DNA of 64,000 nt from JBBAGC01 sp964491265. Lineage in GTDB: Bacteria; Spirochaetota; UBA4802; UBA5550. The notes under the pieces are model-generated. The model was given only the letters and a program-made list of their open reading frames with translations. It was not told where the DNA came from and made no database searches. Location of the stretch: assembly GCA_964491265.1 (NCBI GenBank), contig CAZBFP010000017.1, positions 1 through 64,000 of the forward strand, written 5' to 3'. The position numbers were made by a program, and so were the translations under genes. This document shows positions 1 to 7,263 of the stretch, piece by piece (the stretch's first letter is position 1; each line of letters begins with the position of its first letter).

Positions 1-1
1 G

Positions 2-655
2 AAACAGCACTATGCTGGCTATGATGCGATGATTGCGGCGCGGAATGCGGAGGCGGGAAGAGCAGGGCAAGCCGGATCAGGTTCATGGTATGAAGATGTT
101 GCAAGATCAAATAACGGAGGCGTTAATTTATCCGGTATACTGAACCCAAATGCAAATTATTCCGGAAATTCACAGTGGCGGGCTAATACCGAATCTCTGA
201 ATATTGGATCAGGAAGCGGTTACTGGATAGAGCCGAATCCTGATGCGCCTGCATGGGCAATGAATTTTGATTTTGGAAGAGATTTTGGCGCCAGGGCAGG
301 GCAGCATTTCAGTAATGGTGAGTATGCTGCAGGAGCACTTAATTTGATGGCAGGAACTGGAGAGGCGTTTTTAAATACTGGAGCGTTAGTCGGTGCGGCA
401 TTTCTTGGGGGTGTCGGGGTTAATGCAGCGGCTCCTTTATTGCCTGTGATACAGAATAATATTTCAAATATTACCATACTTGCTGCGGGAGTTTTAAATG
501 GTTTAACGCCATCTGGATTGCCAAGCCCAGTAATAGGAACAAAGACCGAAATATTGGGGATAATTATGGGTGTATATATATCCGAAAGGGTGACTGAAGA
601 TTTTTGGAAACTTCGATATGATTTTAATTCTTATAGGAGCAGGCTATGGGATTAA
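2..655 (+). CDS. C-terminal part of a polymorphic-toxin-like protein (5' end outside window)
   Basis: The frame is open from base 2, so the ATG at 29 is probably internal and the gene begins upstream. The visible 217 residues start with a Gly/Ala/Asn-rich stretch (about 10-90). A hydrophobic Gly/Ala segment follows (about 100-165, around GEAFLNTGALVGAAFLGG), then a charged, aromatic tail ending RSRLWD. This composition resembles the pre-toxin and C-terminal regions of large secreted toxin or Rhs/haemagglutinin-like proteins, where a variable tail is followed by an immunity gene. That reading is inference; no catalytic motif is recognised in the tail. The last 10 bases overlap the next gene, a small membrane protein, which fits a toxin/immunity arrangement. 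Confidence 0.5.
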   Translation, partial: KQHYAGYDAMIAARNAEAGRAGQAGSGSWYEDVARSNNGGVNLSGILNPNANYSGNSQWRANTESLNIGSGSGYWIEPNPDAPAWAMNFDFGRDFGARAGQHFSNGEYAAGALNLMAGTGEAFLNTGALVGAAFLGGVGVNAAAPLLPVIQNNISNITILAAGVLNGLTPSGLPSPVIGTKTEILGIIMGVYISERVTEDFWKLRYDFNSYRSRLWD

Positions 656-1104
656 ATAATGCTAAAGATCTGAATGACTATGAAGATTCATTTTTTTGCA
701 AGGTGTCTTTCTCTCTTGTAGTTGTGTTCATTAATATCAATATGAGCTGGCTTTTGTCAGATGAAATTCATATTCGTGGAGGTATAATAAGCGGATGGGG
801 GATATATGGGTTTACTGCCGGGGCTATGCTTTTCAATTTTTATATAATTCATAGTGTGGCAAGATATTTTGAAAATAAAAGTTTCCTGCATCTTAGGAAA
901 ACTACTGTTTTCAAGGAATTGGCTCTATCCCCATTTTTTATTCTCTTTGCAGTAACGCTTTTTGTACAGTGGACGCCATTTTTTTCTTTGTACCCTGCGA
1001 TATATATAGCAGCATATATTTGTATTTTTTATTTTCAATATAGATTCTGGAAAAAGATGGAGAATTATTCGGAATCCTTTAAAACTGATAGCGGGAAAAA
1101 TTGA
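646..1104 (+). CDS. Small four-helix membrane protein, possible immunity protein
   Basis: A 152-residue protein that starts inside the 3' end of the preceding toxin-like gene (10-base overlap), so the two are probably translationally coupled. About four hydrophobic segments are visible (residues roughly 19-36, 50-72, 92-112 and 115-132), with a short charged C-terminus. I recognise no family. Its position behind a polymorphic-toxin-like tail and its membrane topology make a membrane immunity protein plausible, but nothing in the sequence proves this. Confidence 0.6.
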   Translation: MGLNNAKDLNDYEDSFFCKVSFSLVVVFININMSWLLSDEIHIRGGIISGWGIYGFTAGAMLFNFYIIHSVARYFENKSFLHLRKTTVFKELALSPFFILFAVTLFVQWTPFFSLYPAIYIAAYICIFYFQYRFWKKMENYSESFKTDSGKN

Positions 1105-1125
1105 TTATAAATAGAGAGGAAGACC

Positions 1126-1398
1126 TTGAAAAATAAACCGGAACTACAAATAAAAACAAACACCGACACACAGTCGATTCCTGAAGTATACACCAATGCA
1201 GTGTTAACAAACATGACCCCATACGAGTTTGAAATAACCCTGGGTCTTGGCAGCAGCAATTATGAAGGTGTGCGCCCTGTGGTTAATGTACGTATGAGTC
1301 CCCAGTTTGCAAAGGAGTTTGCCGAGTTATTGCAGAATAATATAAAATTATTTGAGGATAAATTCGGAGAGATAAAGGTATTTAAAGAAGGTCATTGA
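1126..1398 (+). CDS. DUF3467 family protein
   Basis: A 90-residue protein starting with TTG at 1126, with an AGAGAGGA ribosome binding site six bases upstream; no ATG lies near. The pattern is that of DUF3467: an N-terminal YTNAVLTNMTPYEFEITLG segment, a VVNVRMSPQFAKEF core (the family usually has a hydrophobic strand followed by SPxHAKxL) and a helix LLQNNIKLFEDKFGEI. The family has no established biochemical role. It lies 21 bases after the membrane protein, on the same strand, and may share its transcript. Confidence 0.75.
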   Translation: MKNKPELQIKTNTDTQSIPEVYTNAVLTNMTPYEFEITLGLGSSNYEGVRPVVNVRMSPQFAKEFAELLQNNIKLFEDKFGEIKVFKEGH

Positions 1399-1411
1399 TG
1401 CGGAATTTTGA

Positions 1412-1606
1412 TGTATAATAAAAAGTTTTGTACCGGTGTTCACTGCCGCTCAAAGTCCCCGTGCTGACGATAAGTTGACTTATGTCGACGAAAGAACAGG
1501 GGCGGGCTGCTCCCCGCCTGCAGTGATTGAGTGGACATTGCCGTGCAATGCGCACATAAGTACACTTATCGGCAGACCGTGGGTTGAGAAGGTGAGAGTA
1601 TTGTAA
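1412..1606 (+). pseudogene. Short open frame, possible gene remnant
   Basis: The frame after the stop at 1409 stays open for 64 codons and ends at 1606. Its translation looks protein-like in the second half (ERTGAGC, IEWTLPCNAH, IGRPWVEKVRVL) and is GC-richer than its neighbours. There is no ATG; the first in-frame GTG is at 1436 and has no convincing ribosome binding site. It may be a leftover of a larger gene in this accessory region. The inverted GGCGGG/CCCGCC segment near 1500-1523 is part of it. No family recognised. Confidence 0.25.
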
Positions 1607-1625
1607 AGTTAGATGGAGGCTCTAA

Positions 1626-2006
1626 ATGAATCGTAAAAATACAGCCAGAGATTTATGGGGCGAAGGTGTACCCTATTCTCAGGTGTATCTCACAAAGGAA
1701 ATAAGAATTCTCGGTTCCGGAGTATCAAGGGAGTATTATTATATCACAACAGATATAAATCCTGGTTCCTATGACGCATTACTAAAAAACCGGGATAAAA
1801 TTGGCGATGCAGATATTCAGGTCTTTTTGCAGGAGGCTGAATTTGATACCGGTGTTGACGGTTACAAATGGTCTTTGTATTTCGCTCAGGTTGATACTGT
1901 GGAAGAGTCTGAAGTTCAGGAAGTATTAAAGGCGGCTGTAGAAAAAGTGATAAAGCTTCATAAAACCGTCATAAAGTTATTAAATATTGATGAAATGGAT
2001 TTTTAG
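1626..2006 (+). CDS. Hypothetical protein, 126 residues
   Basis: Starts with ATG at 1626 behind a clear GGAGG at 1615-1619. The protein is soluble and acidic, with no signal peptide or membrane segment. It has a beta-rich N-terminal half (strands around KEIRILGSG, YYYITTD, WSLYFAQVD) and a C-terminal amphipathic helix (VLKAAVEKVIKLHKTVIKLLN). No family recognised. It is convergent with the VapBC-like remnant, leaving only 11 bases between the stops. Its place between toxin-like genes is the only contextual clue. Confidence 0.65.
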   Translation: MNRKNTARDLWGEGVPYSQVYLTKEIRILGSGVSREYYYITTDINPGSYDALLKNRDKIGDADIQVFLQEAEFDTGVDGYKWSLYFAQVDTVEESEVQEVLKAAVEKVIKLHKTVIKLLNIDEMDF

Positions 2007-2017
2007 CGGTCTGTTTT

Positions 2018-2411
2018 TTACCACCAGTTTTCTATTTCGATGCCCGGAATCCTCTGCATGTGGCTGGTATTGTTTGTAATTAGTACAAGATTGAAGGCAA
2101 TAGCTGTAGACGCAATCATAAGATCAACATCATCAAGTCTTGTGCCTTTTCTTTCAAGGTCAGCTTTAAGCATGCCAAAGACAGACAGTGCCGGGTCGTT
2201 AAAAGGAATAAAGTTGATTCTCTCGGAAAGAGTTTTGATGGCCGCAAGGTTTGCTTCTGTCCTCTGCGATTTGTAAGCACCGTAATAAAGCTCGGCTTTT
2301 GAGATCCGCGGACGCTATGTTTGAAAAGCCTGTGGATATTATTTTATTAGATATATTTTTGTTCCCCTTCATCCAGTAGATAAGGATATCAGTATCGAGC
2401 AGGTATTTCAC
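2018..2411 (-). pseudogene. VapC-like PIN-domain toxin, frameshifted
   Basis: GTG start at 2411 overlaps the antitoxin stop (GTGA). The first frame reads MKYLLDTDILIYWMKGN, the PIN N-terminus with its first acidic residues, up to SNIAS. From about 2305 the family sequence continues in another frame as RISKAELYYGAY, then RLDDVDLMIASTAI and ITNNTSHMQRIPGI, ending at a stop at 2018. One extra base in the region 2300-2312 explains the switch. Both halves keep the acidic residues expected of a PIN nuclease (DTD, AEL, LDDVDL), so the gene was recently intact or the indel is a sequence error. As written it gives a 70-residue truncated product without the complete active site. Confidence 0.8.
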
Positions 2412-2605
2412 AGGTTTATATTCCTTTCACGGGAAAAACGGGAGGATTTTATATCTTTAATAATTTCCTCAGCTGTTCGGTTATCCTGCCAGCTTCCGCA
2501 GACCGGATCAGCAGAATTTAGAAGTAAGATTTCAACTTCAGTGCCGTCAATCAGTTCGACAGGTGAGTCAGGTATAATGACATTTCCTCTAACAACTCCT
2601 TTCAT
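2408..2605 (-). CDS. VapB-like antitoxin
   Basis: A 65-residue protein beginning MKGVVRGNVIIPDSPVELIDGTEVEIL. This is the short beta-strand DNA-binding segment seen in antitoxins paired with PIN toxins, with GTEVEIL as the characteristic end of the strand region. The C-terminal half is charged (TAEEIIKDIKSS) and would wrap the toxin. It precedes the PIN gene with a 4-base overlap, the standard order for these modules. With the toxin frameshifted, it may now act only as an autoregulator or orphan antitoxin. No other antitoxin family fits as well. Confidence 0.7.
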   Translation of the reverse strand: MKGVVRGNVIIPDSPVELIDGTEVEILLLNSADPVCGSWQDNRTAEEIIKDIKSSRFSRERNINL

Positions 2606-2782
2606 TAGAACCTCCTTTTGTTAAAAGATAAGTAAAAAATATTATGAATTACAAAAAAAACAATTAAAATTATTTTTAACAGGATAAAATGTCTGCAAGC
2701 CCATGCTGGCAAAAAATCGCAAGGGGGTGGTCGCTTAATACCCTCTGCAAAAGAATAACTGATAAAAAATTATAAAAGTAAA

Positions 2783-2904
2783 CAGTAATTATTCCTAAAG
2801 ATATTTTTTAGTGCAATAATGATGTTTTCCATATCCCCGCCGCCTTCGGCGGCGGGGATATTAGAGCATTTTATTTAAAATATAAGTTAAGTAATTAACA
2901 CTGA
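2783..2904 (+). repeat. Intergenic palindromic repeat, family A, copy 1
   Basis: Begins CAGTAATTATTCC and ends AATTAACACTG, two ends that are imperfect inverted repeats of each other. The centre is a perfect GC-rich hairpin (CCCCGCCGCC, loop TTCG, GGCGGCGGGG) at about 2836-2859. About 122 bases, non-coding. The other copies are at 12621, 13303, 22814 and 32500. Confidence 0.85.
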
Positions 2905-2933
2905 AAAGTAAAATAATAAAAGTAAAATAATAA

Positions 2934-3020
2934 AAGCTAATTATAGCAATTACAAAGGAAAGCGGCCAGCCCTTATCCGATGACCATGTACGTATTGCGC
3001 TTGAAGCAAAGATCCGGTAA
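2934..3020 (+). other. Possible degenerate coding fragment
   Basis: A 28-codon open stretch after a TAA, with protein-like sequence (ITKESGQPLSDDHVRIALEAKIR) and no start codon or ribosome binding site. It may be the 3' end of a decayed gene. No family recognised and evidence is weak. Confidence 0.15.
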
Positions 3021-3082
3021 GCTCCGATTGTTTTGTACTTATTGATTAAGGGATTCTTATATCCAGCTTGATTGAGTGTGTC

Positions 3083-3118
3083 ACACCTTAGCCTGACTAA
3101 GTCAGGCTAAGGTGTTTT
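3083..3118 (+). terminator. Perfect 14-bp hairpin followed by TTTT
   Basis: CACCTTAGCCTGAC, loop TAA, then its exact complement, followed by TTTTGG. The shape is that of an intrinsic terminator but no annotated gene ends directly before it. It lies 65 bases before a second hairpin. Confidence 0.5.
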
Positions 3119-3149
3119 GGCAGGAAAGTCAACTTTTTTTCTGGATTTG

Positions 3150-3175
3150 AAAACGACAGACTGTCTGTCGTTTTT
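3150..3175. terminator. Hairpin AAAACGACAGA/TCTGTCGTTTTT
   Basis: Ten-base inverted repeat with a 3-base loop, flanked by A and T runs on the two sides, so it could terminate transcription in either direction. There is no clear associated gene; it may end a small transcript from the non-coding stretch 2905-3150. Confidence 0.45.
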
Positions 3176-3213
3176 AATGAATAAGAAAGAGGTCGTTAAA
3201 AGAAGTTTTTTAT

Positions 3214-3360
3214 ATGATGATTAAAATTAAAGGTGGGAGCAGCGGGCATAAGTATCATGACGGCAATTATATGTACATAAGAATTGTTTATCATCAGCTT
3301 AATGTTGGGATTATTCTTTCCAGCGAGCGAAGTGATCTCTACTGCGGATTAATTTATTGA
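3214..3360 (+). CDS. Small ORF, 48 codons, doubtful
   Basis: ATG ATG start and a translation of 48 residues beginning MMIKIKGGSSGHKYHDGNYM, ending at TGA 3358. It has no clear ribosome binding site and no family. It is listed only because 2606-3499 otherwise holds no gene. Confidence 0.2.
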   Translation: MMIKIKGGSSGHKYHDGNYMYIRIVYHQLNVGIILSSERSDLYCGLIY

Positions 3361-3499
3361 CATTATATTATTGCTCCCTATTTTTCAGAAAATGAATTCA
3401 GGGCATAAAAGAGATAACTTTTTTCCAGGTGTATACAGGAAAAAACAGCGAACGGGGAATTGAATAAAAGCTATTATACAGAGGACAGGATAAAATTAA

Positions 3500-4468
3500 G
3501 TGTTTAAAGATATAATTAAATATAACTCAGAAGATTTTTCTGTCTCAGAATTAATCCGGAAAAAAGAGGGGGGGGAAATAATAGTTGTTTTCTCCACCCT
3601 GGGTGAGAGGGAGGCTGATTCTGTCTGTGAAAAAATTGAAGTTTTAAAAAGCCTCCCTTCCGGTTTTATCGACCGGATAGTTGTTAATCACAGGCGAAGC
3701 AGTGATAGCGAAGACAGGACAGAGAAAAAAGTTAAATCTCTCCATCCTGATGTGGAATTATTCTTAAGCAGTGAGATTCCAGTTCCTGATATGGGGAGTG
3801 AGCCGGGAAAGGGCGCTGATATGCGGCGTACACTCTACAGGCTCACCACTGACCGGAGTGAATCAATAAATCCGGATAAAATAATTGTTGTTTTTCTCGA
3901 CGCGGATGTCCTTCCTGAATATTTCAGCACCCATTTTGTAACTGCACTTGCAGGGGCAGTTCTGGAAGGGGCGGATTTTGCTAAAGCAGGATTCTGGCGC
4001 AAAATGGGTCGTGTAAAGAAATTCGCTGCCCAGCCGGTTTTCTCACTTATCAGCCATCCTGCACTTGAAAGACTCTCCGATTTTTCCTATCCTATTTCAG
4101 GTGAAGCTGCAGGTACCCTGAAGTTTTTCTGCTCTGTTTCTTTCTGGCAGCGTTACGGTGTTGAAACCGGAATCCTGGTTGATGCACTAATGGGGAATTA
4201 TTCTGTTGCAGATGTGAACCTGGGGCTTTATGATCATGAGCATCATGGAGATTCATTTATTCAGAAAATGAGTTTCGGGGTAATGAGGGCTTTTTTAAAA
4301 TCGCTTGAGCGATACGGGATTATCTCTTTTTCCGGAGATGCGGGTATTTCTGATAATATAAAATACTCTTTTATAGATGATAAAGGGGATCGGCGAAGTT
4401 TTGAAGAGCATTTTGAAGAGAAGCTTTACGGTCCGTTAAATTCTTTTCCTGGAAGGGGTGAATTATGA
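3500..4468 (+). CDS. GpgS-like glycosyltransferase (GT-A fold, GT2/GT81 type)
   Basis: 322 residues with a GTG start at 3500 preceded by an AGGACAGGA ribosome binding site. The DxD sugar-nucleotide motif is LDADV (D134-D136). Upstream, GKGADMRRTLY matches the GKG loop of glucosyl-3-phosphoglycerate synthases. The later PISGEAAG, YGVETGILVDAL and VADVNLGLYDHEHHG segments match the acceptor-binding and metal-binding second half of that family. It probably transfers glucose or mannose from a nucleotide sugar to a small acceptor such as 3-phosphoglycerate, giving a compatible solute or lipid precursor. The exact donor and acceptor are inference. It overlaps the DUF2889 gene by 4 bases (ATGA). Confidence 0.7.
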   Translation: MFKDIIKYNSEDFSVSELIRKKEGGEIIVVFSTLGEREADSVCEKIEVLKSLPSGFIDRIVVNHRRSSDSEDRTEKKVKSLHPDVELFLSSEIPVPDMGSEPGKGADMRRTLYRLTTDRSESINPDKIIVVFLDADVLPEYFSTHFVTALAGAVLEGADFAKAGFWRKMGRVKKFAAQPVFSLISHPALERLSDFSYPISGEAAGTLKFFCSVSFWQRYGVETGILVDALMGNYSVADVNLGLYDHEHHGDSFIQKMSFGVMRAFLKSLERYGIISFSGDAGISDNIKYSFIDDKGDRRSFEEHFEEKLYGPLNSFPGRGEL

Positions 4469-5046
4469 GCAGTCTCATGGACATGGCTAAGGATCTTATC
4501 CACGACCGGGTTATTGAAACAAAGACATATTTTGTTGATGAAGAGCGTCTACTTTTCGCAGGAACTTTGCGGGAGACCCGGCATCTCGAATATTATAAGT
4601 TTACAGGTGAGCGGGTTGAAGCAGGGCTTCTTCACGGGCTTACTATCCTCCTTCTCGTAAAGGTCCCTTCGATGATTATTGAAGAGATTGAAGTATCTAT
4701 GGATAAAGTTCCCAGGTTTGAGTGCAGGGAGATTGAGGAGTGTCTCGCTCCGGTGAAAGGTATGGCAATAACCGGGGGATTTTCATCAAAGGTAAGGGCG
4801 ATTGCCGGCGGGGAGAAGGGGTGTACCCATCTTCTCCATCTGATTATTACCATGGCGCCTGCAGTTATGCAGGGGTATTGGGCTTCAATATACAGGAAAA
4901 AGCCTGATACGGGCTATAAGGCTTCAGGGTCATCCTCAAAGATGGGGGCAGGACTGATGAATACATGTTATGTCTGGCGTGAGGATGGCCCGGCATTTAC
5001 CAAGCTGAAAAAACTTATTGAAGAGAAAGGCGGGGATCTTAAATAA
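4465..5046 (+). CDS. DUF2889 family protein
   Basis: 193 residues. Family landmarks are the N-terminal TKTYFVDEERLLFAGTLRETR strand region, GLLHGLTILLLV (usually GxPIHDMxIRL), a segment of the type IEEIEVSMDKVPRFECREIE, GMAITGGFSSKVRAIAGG, and EKGCTHLLHLIITMAPAVMQ near 115-140, the signature of DUF2889. The family has no known function. It starts within the glycosyltransferase stop codon, so the two are co-translated, which hints at a shared but unknown pathway. Confidence 0.75.
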   Translation: MSSLMDMAKDLIHDRVIETKTYFVDEERLLFAGTLRETRHLEYYKFTGERVEAGLLHGLTILLLVKVPSMIIEEIEVSMDKVPRFECREIEECLAPVKGMAITGGFSSKVRAIAGGEKGCTHLLHLIITMAPAVMQGYWASIYRKKPDTGYKASGSSSKMGAGLMNTCYVWREDGPAFTKLKKLIEEKGGDLK

Positions 5047-5172
5047 TTAAAGTATTAACAAAATAATTATTGACAGGGCCGGGCGTAAGTCATATTAAAA
5101 TTTATAATGTTGTTTTCAGTACTTTTGTGTTTAAAAAATATAAATATTACTTCAGTTTTAAAGGAGAATAAT

Positions 5173-5544
5173 ATGTCTGACAAAAAAATACTCGTAATAG
5201 ATGACGATCCGGATATTCTGGAATCTGTCAGTGCTATTTTAAGCTCCGAAGGTTTCAGTATAACAACAGCTCTTGACGGGAAAGAGGGTTTTGATAAGTT
5301 CAAGACAGTCAATCCTGATCTTGTCCTCTGTGACATGATGATGGAGAGGGTTGATGCAGGGATTAAAGTTGCTGAGCTGATCAGAAAAGAAGATTCCAAG
5401 GTTCCTGTTTATCTTCTCAGCAGCGTGGGGAATGCAACTGCAGGCAATATCAGTATTTCCGAGCTTGGATTTAATGGCGTTTTCCAGAAGCCTGTTGATC
5501 CTGATACTCTTATTGCGCAGGTAAAAAAAGCTCTCGGGATCTAA
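5173..5544 (+). CDS. Single-domain response regulator (CheY-like)
   Basis: 123 residues starting at ATG 5173, chosen over an in-frame upstream ATG at 5107 because AAGGAG lies at 5161-5166 and the receiver domain begins at once (KKILVIDDDPD). The acidic pocket is D10-D12, the phosphoacceptor is D54 (LVLCDMM), and the conserved Ser/Lys are in YLLSSVG and FQKPVDP. There is no output domain, so it signals by protein contact with a partner kinase or phosphotransferase that is not adjacent. An intrinsic terminator follows at 5617. Confidence 0.85.
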   Translation: MSDKKILVIDDDPDILESVSAILSSEGFSITTALDGKEGFDKFKTVNPDLVLCDMMMERVDAGIKVAELIRKEDSKVPVYLLSSVGNATAGNISISELGFNGVFQKPVDPDTLIAQVKKALGI

Positions 5545-5616
5545 AAGATATTGTCTTCATTTCCGGACTCTCTTCAGACTGGATGATTAAAGGCGATATA
5601 TTCTAAATTGATAATT

Positions 5617-5655
5617 AAAGCGCCATCTCTTATTTCCAAGAGGATGGCGCTTTCT
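5617..5655 (+). terminator. Intrinsic terminator after the response regulator
   Basis: Stem AAAGCGCCATC-TCTT paired with AAGA-GGATGGCGCTTT with one bulge, followed by TTTCTGTTT. It lies 73 bases downstream of the response regulator stop. Confidence 0.75.
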
Positions 5656-5783
5656 GTTTATATCTGATTTCTATTCCTCCTCCAGGCTGTGATCTTCACT
5701 ACTATCCACAAGTCGAGATCTATCAAAATGACAAAAGATATTTCGCGAAAAATGATTTAGTGAATGCCTTTATTCGGTGTATT

Positions 5784-5821
5784 GGCCCCCTAAGTCCCCC
5801 TCCGGGGGATTTAGGGGGCTT
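5784..5821 (+). repeat. Short GC-rich palindrome (GCCCCCTAAGTCCCCC type)
   Basis: GCCCCCTAAGTCCCCC, loop TCCG, GGGGGATTTAGGGGGC with one mismatch, then TTTT. It is an isolated intergenic palindrome of a kind often dispersed in bacterial genomes, and it could also act as a terminator. The rest of 5656-5888 holds nothing I recognise. Confidence 0.6.
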
Positions 5822-5888
5822 TTGAGAAGTGGGTAATAGTAAGGCTTAAGTCTGTTTTTTTCTATGCAGATGGTTGAATAATAATTCC

Positions 5889-5926
5889 TTGACATTTATT
5901 GCAGTTTTATAGCTTTTAAATAGTAT
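5889..5926 (+). promoter_or_regulatory. Putative sigma-70-type promoter for the lipoprotein-dapAB operon
   Basis: TTGACA lies at 5889-5894. A better spaced pair may be TTGCAG (5899-5904), 16 bases, TAGTAT (5921-5926). It is upstream of the gene at 5971. The assignment is by eye and the two boxes are not ideally spaced. Confidence 0.35.
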
Positions 5927-5970
5927 TATTTACTGTCAGGTCCGAACAAATCTAACGAGAAGATGAAATA

Positions 5971-6345
5971 ATGAAAAAAATAATACCTCTTTTATTCATA
6001 TCCGCACTATTCCTCTTTGCAGTTTCATGCTCAACCTTTGTCAAAGAAAACGAAGCGGAAAAGCTTATTAAATTCGAAAAGACTGATGATCAGTTTATTG
6101 ACTATCTTCTTCTTAATGACGTCAAAACAGGGGATCACCTTATTAAAAAAGGTGAAAAGGTCAGAATTATTATTACTGTTGGCGGCGACTGGATCAAGGT
6201 TTATGTTTACAGGGCGGATGAGGAGCTTCTCCTTTCAAGAAGAAATCTTGCACTTTATCTCTTTGAAGATGATTTTCCTGATAAAAAATATAGTCCCGAT
6301 TTTTTAAGGGAAAAAATATATGAGGTTGTCAAGCCTCTTCAGTAG
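5971..6345 (+). CDS. Predicted lipoprotein of unknown function
   Basis: 124 residues with a lipoprotein signal peptide: basic MKK, a hydrophobic stretch to residue 16 and the lipobox AVS-C20. The mature part is small and mixed alpha/beta, with many Lys/Asp/Glu, and ends REKIYEVVKPLQ. No family recognised. It lies 36 bases before dapA on the same strand and is probably the first gene of the dapA-dapB operon, although no metabolic link is evident. Confidence 0.75.
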   Translation: MKKIIPLLFISALFLFAVSCSTFVKENEAEKLIKFEKTDDQFIDYLLLNDVKTGDHLIKKGEKVRIIITVGGDWIKVYVYRADEELLLSRRNLALYLFEDDFPDKKYSPDFLREKIYEVVKPLQ

Positions 6346-6381
6346 CAGAAGCTTAAATACTATACTACAGGTGAGATTATT

Positions 6382-7263
6382 ATGTTCGAAGGAGTATACA
6401 CAGCATTAATTACCCCTTTCCGCGGCGATGGTGTGGACTGGGATGCTCTTGAGCGTCACATCGAAAACCAGGTACAGGGGGGTGTTGACGGTGTTGTACC
6501 AATGGGTACCACCGGAGAGTCACCAACACTTTCATTTGAAGAACATGAAGAGTTTATTAATCGTGTTGTGAAAATAATAAATGGAAGGATAAAGGTAATT
6601 GCCGGTACAGGGGCAAATTCCACAAAAGAGGCGATCTGGCTTACCAAAGGGGCTATTGACGCGGGGGTTGATGCTGTTCTTTCTGTAAATCCCTACTATA
6701 ATAAACCTACACAGAGCGGATTGATTGCTCATTATGAAAGTATAGACCGGGAATGTAAAATCCCGATAATTCTGTATAATATTCCGGGCAGGTCAGGTGT
6801 CAACTTCCTCCCGGAGAGTGTTAAGGAGCTTCTTGACAGGACAGAAAATATCGTAGCAATGAAGGAGGCTTCCGGAGATATTGCCCAGATGATGAAACTC
6901 ATCGAAATATGCGGCAGCAGGCTTACTGTGCTTTCCGGTGACGATAATCTTCTTCTCCCCCTCCTTGCTGTGGGAGGAAAGGGTGTAATATCTGTTCTTT
7001 CCAATCTACTCCCTGCTGATATGAAAAAGGTGGTGACTCTTTTTGAAAAAGGGGAGCTGGAACTGTGCAGGGAGCATTTTTACAGGCTTCTTCCTCTGTG
7101 CAGAGCCATGTTTCTTGAAACAAATCCTATTCCAATTAAAGCTGCAATGGAAATGGCAGGGCACTGTTCCGGAGATTTGCGTCTCCCCCTTACAAGCATA
7201 AGTGACAGCAACCGGGAGATTCTTAAATCAAGGCTTGTCAATTACGGGGTTAAATTAAAATGA
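6382..7263 (+). CDS. dapA: 4-hydroxy-tetrahydrodipicolinate synthase
   Basis: Condenses pyruvate with aspartate semialdehyde in the first committed step of lysine and diaminopimelate synthesis, in the cytosol. The 293 residues are full length for the family. Visible motifs are GTTGE (42-46), the YNIPGR loop with the catalytic Tyr132, and Lys161 in VAMKEASGD, which forms the Schiff base with pyruvate. NPYYNKPTQ (103-111) is also typical. dapB follows with a 4-base overlap (ATGA), so the two enzymes are translationally coupled. Diaminopimelate would serve peptidoglycan as well as lysine. Confidence 0.95.
   Translation: MFEGVYTALITPFRGDGVDWDALERHIENQVQGGVDGVVPMGTTGESPTLSFEEHEEFINRVVKIINGRIKVIAGTGANSTKEAIWLTKGAIDAGVDAVLSVNPYYNKPTQSGLIAHYESIDRECKIPIILYNIPGRSGVNFLPESVKELLDRTENIVAMKEASGDIAQMMKLIEICGSRLTVLSGDDNLLLPLLAVGGKGVISVLSNLLPADMKKVVTLFEKGELELCREHFYRLLPLCRAMFLETNPIPIKAAMEMAGHCSGDLRLPLTSISDSNREILKSRLVNYGVKLK

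Noticed and set aside
2040..2276. Plus-strand ORF over the PIN gene
   Set aside because: It is the antisense of the frameshifted toxin, with no ribosome binding site and no protein-like pattern of its own.
5107..5172. Longer start for the response regulator at the in-frame ATG 5107
   Set aside because: The receiver domain starts right at 5173, which has a strong AAGGAG; the upstream part is Leu/Asn-rich leader sequence.
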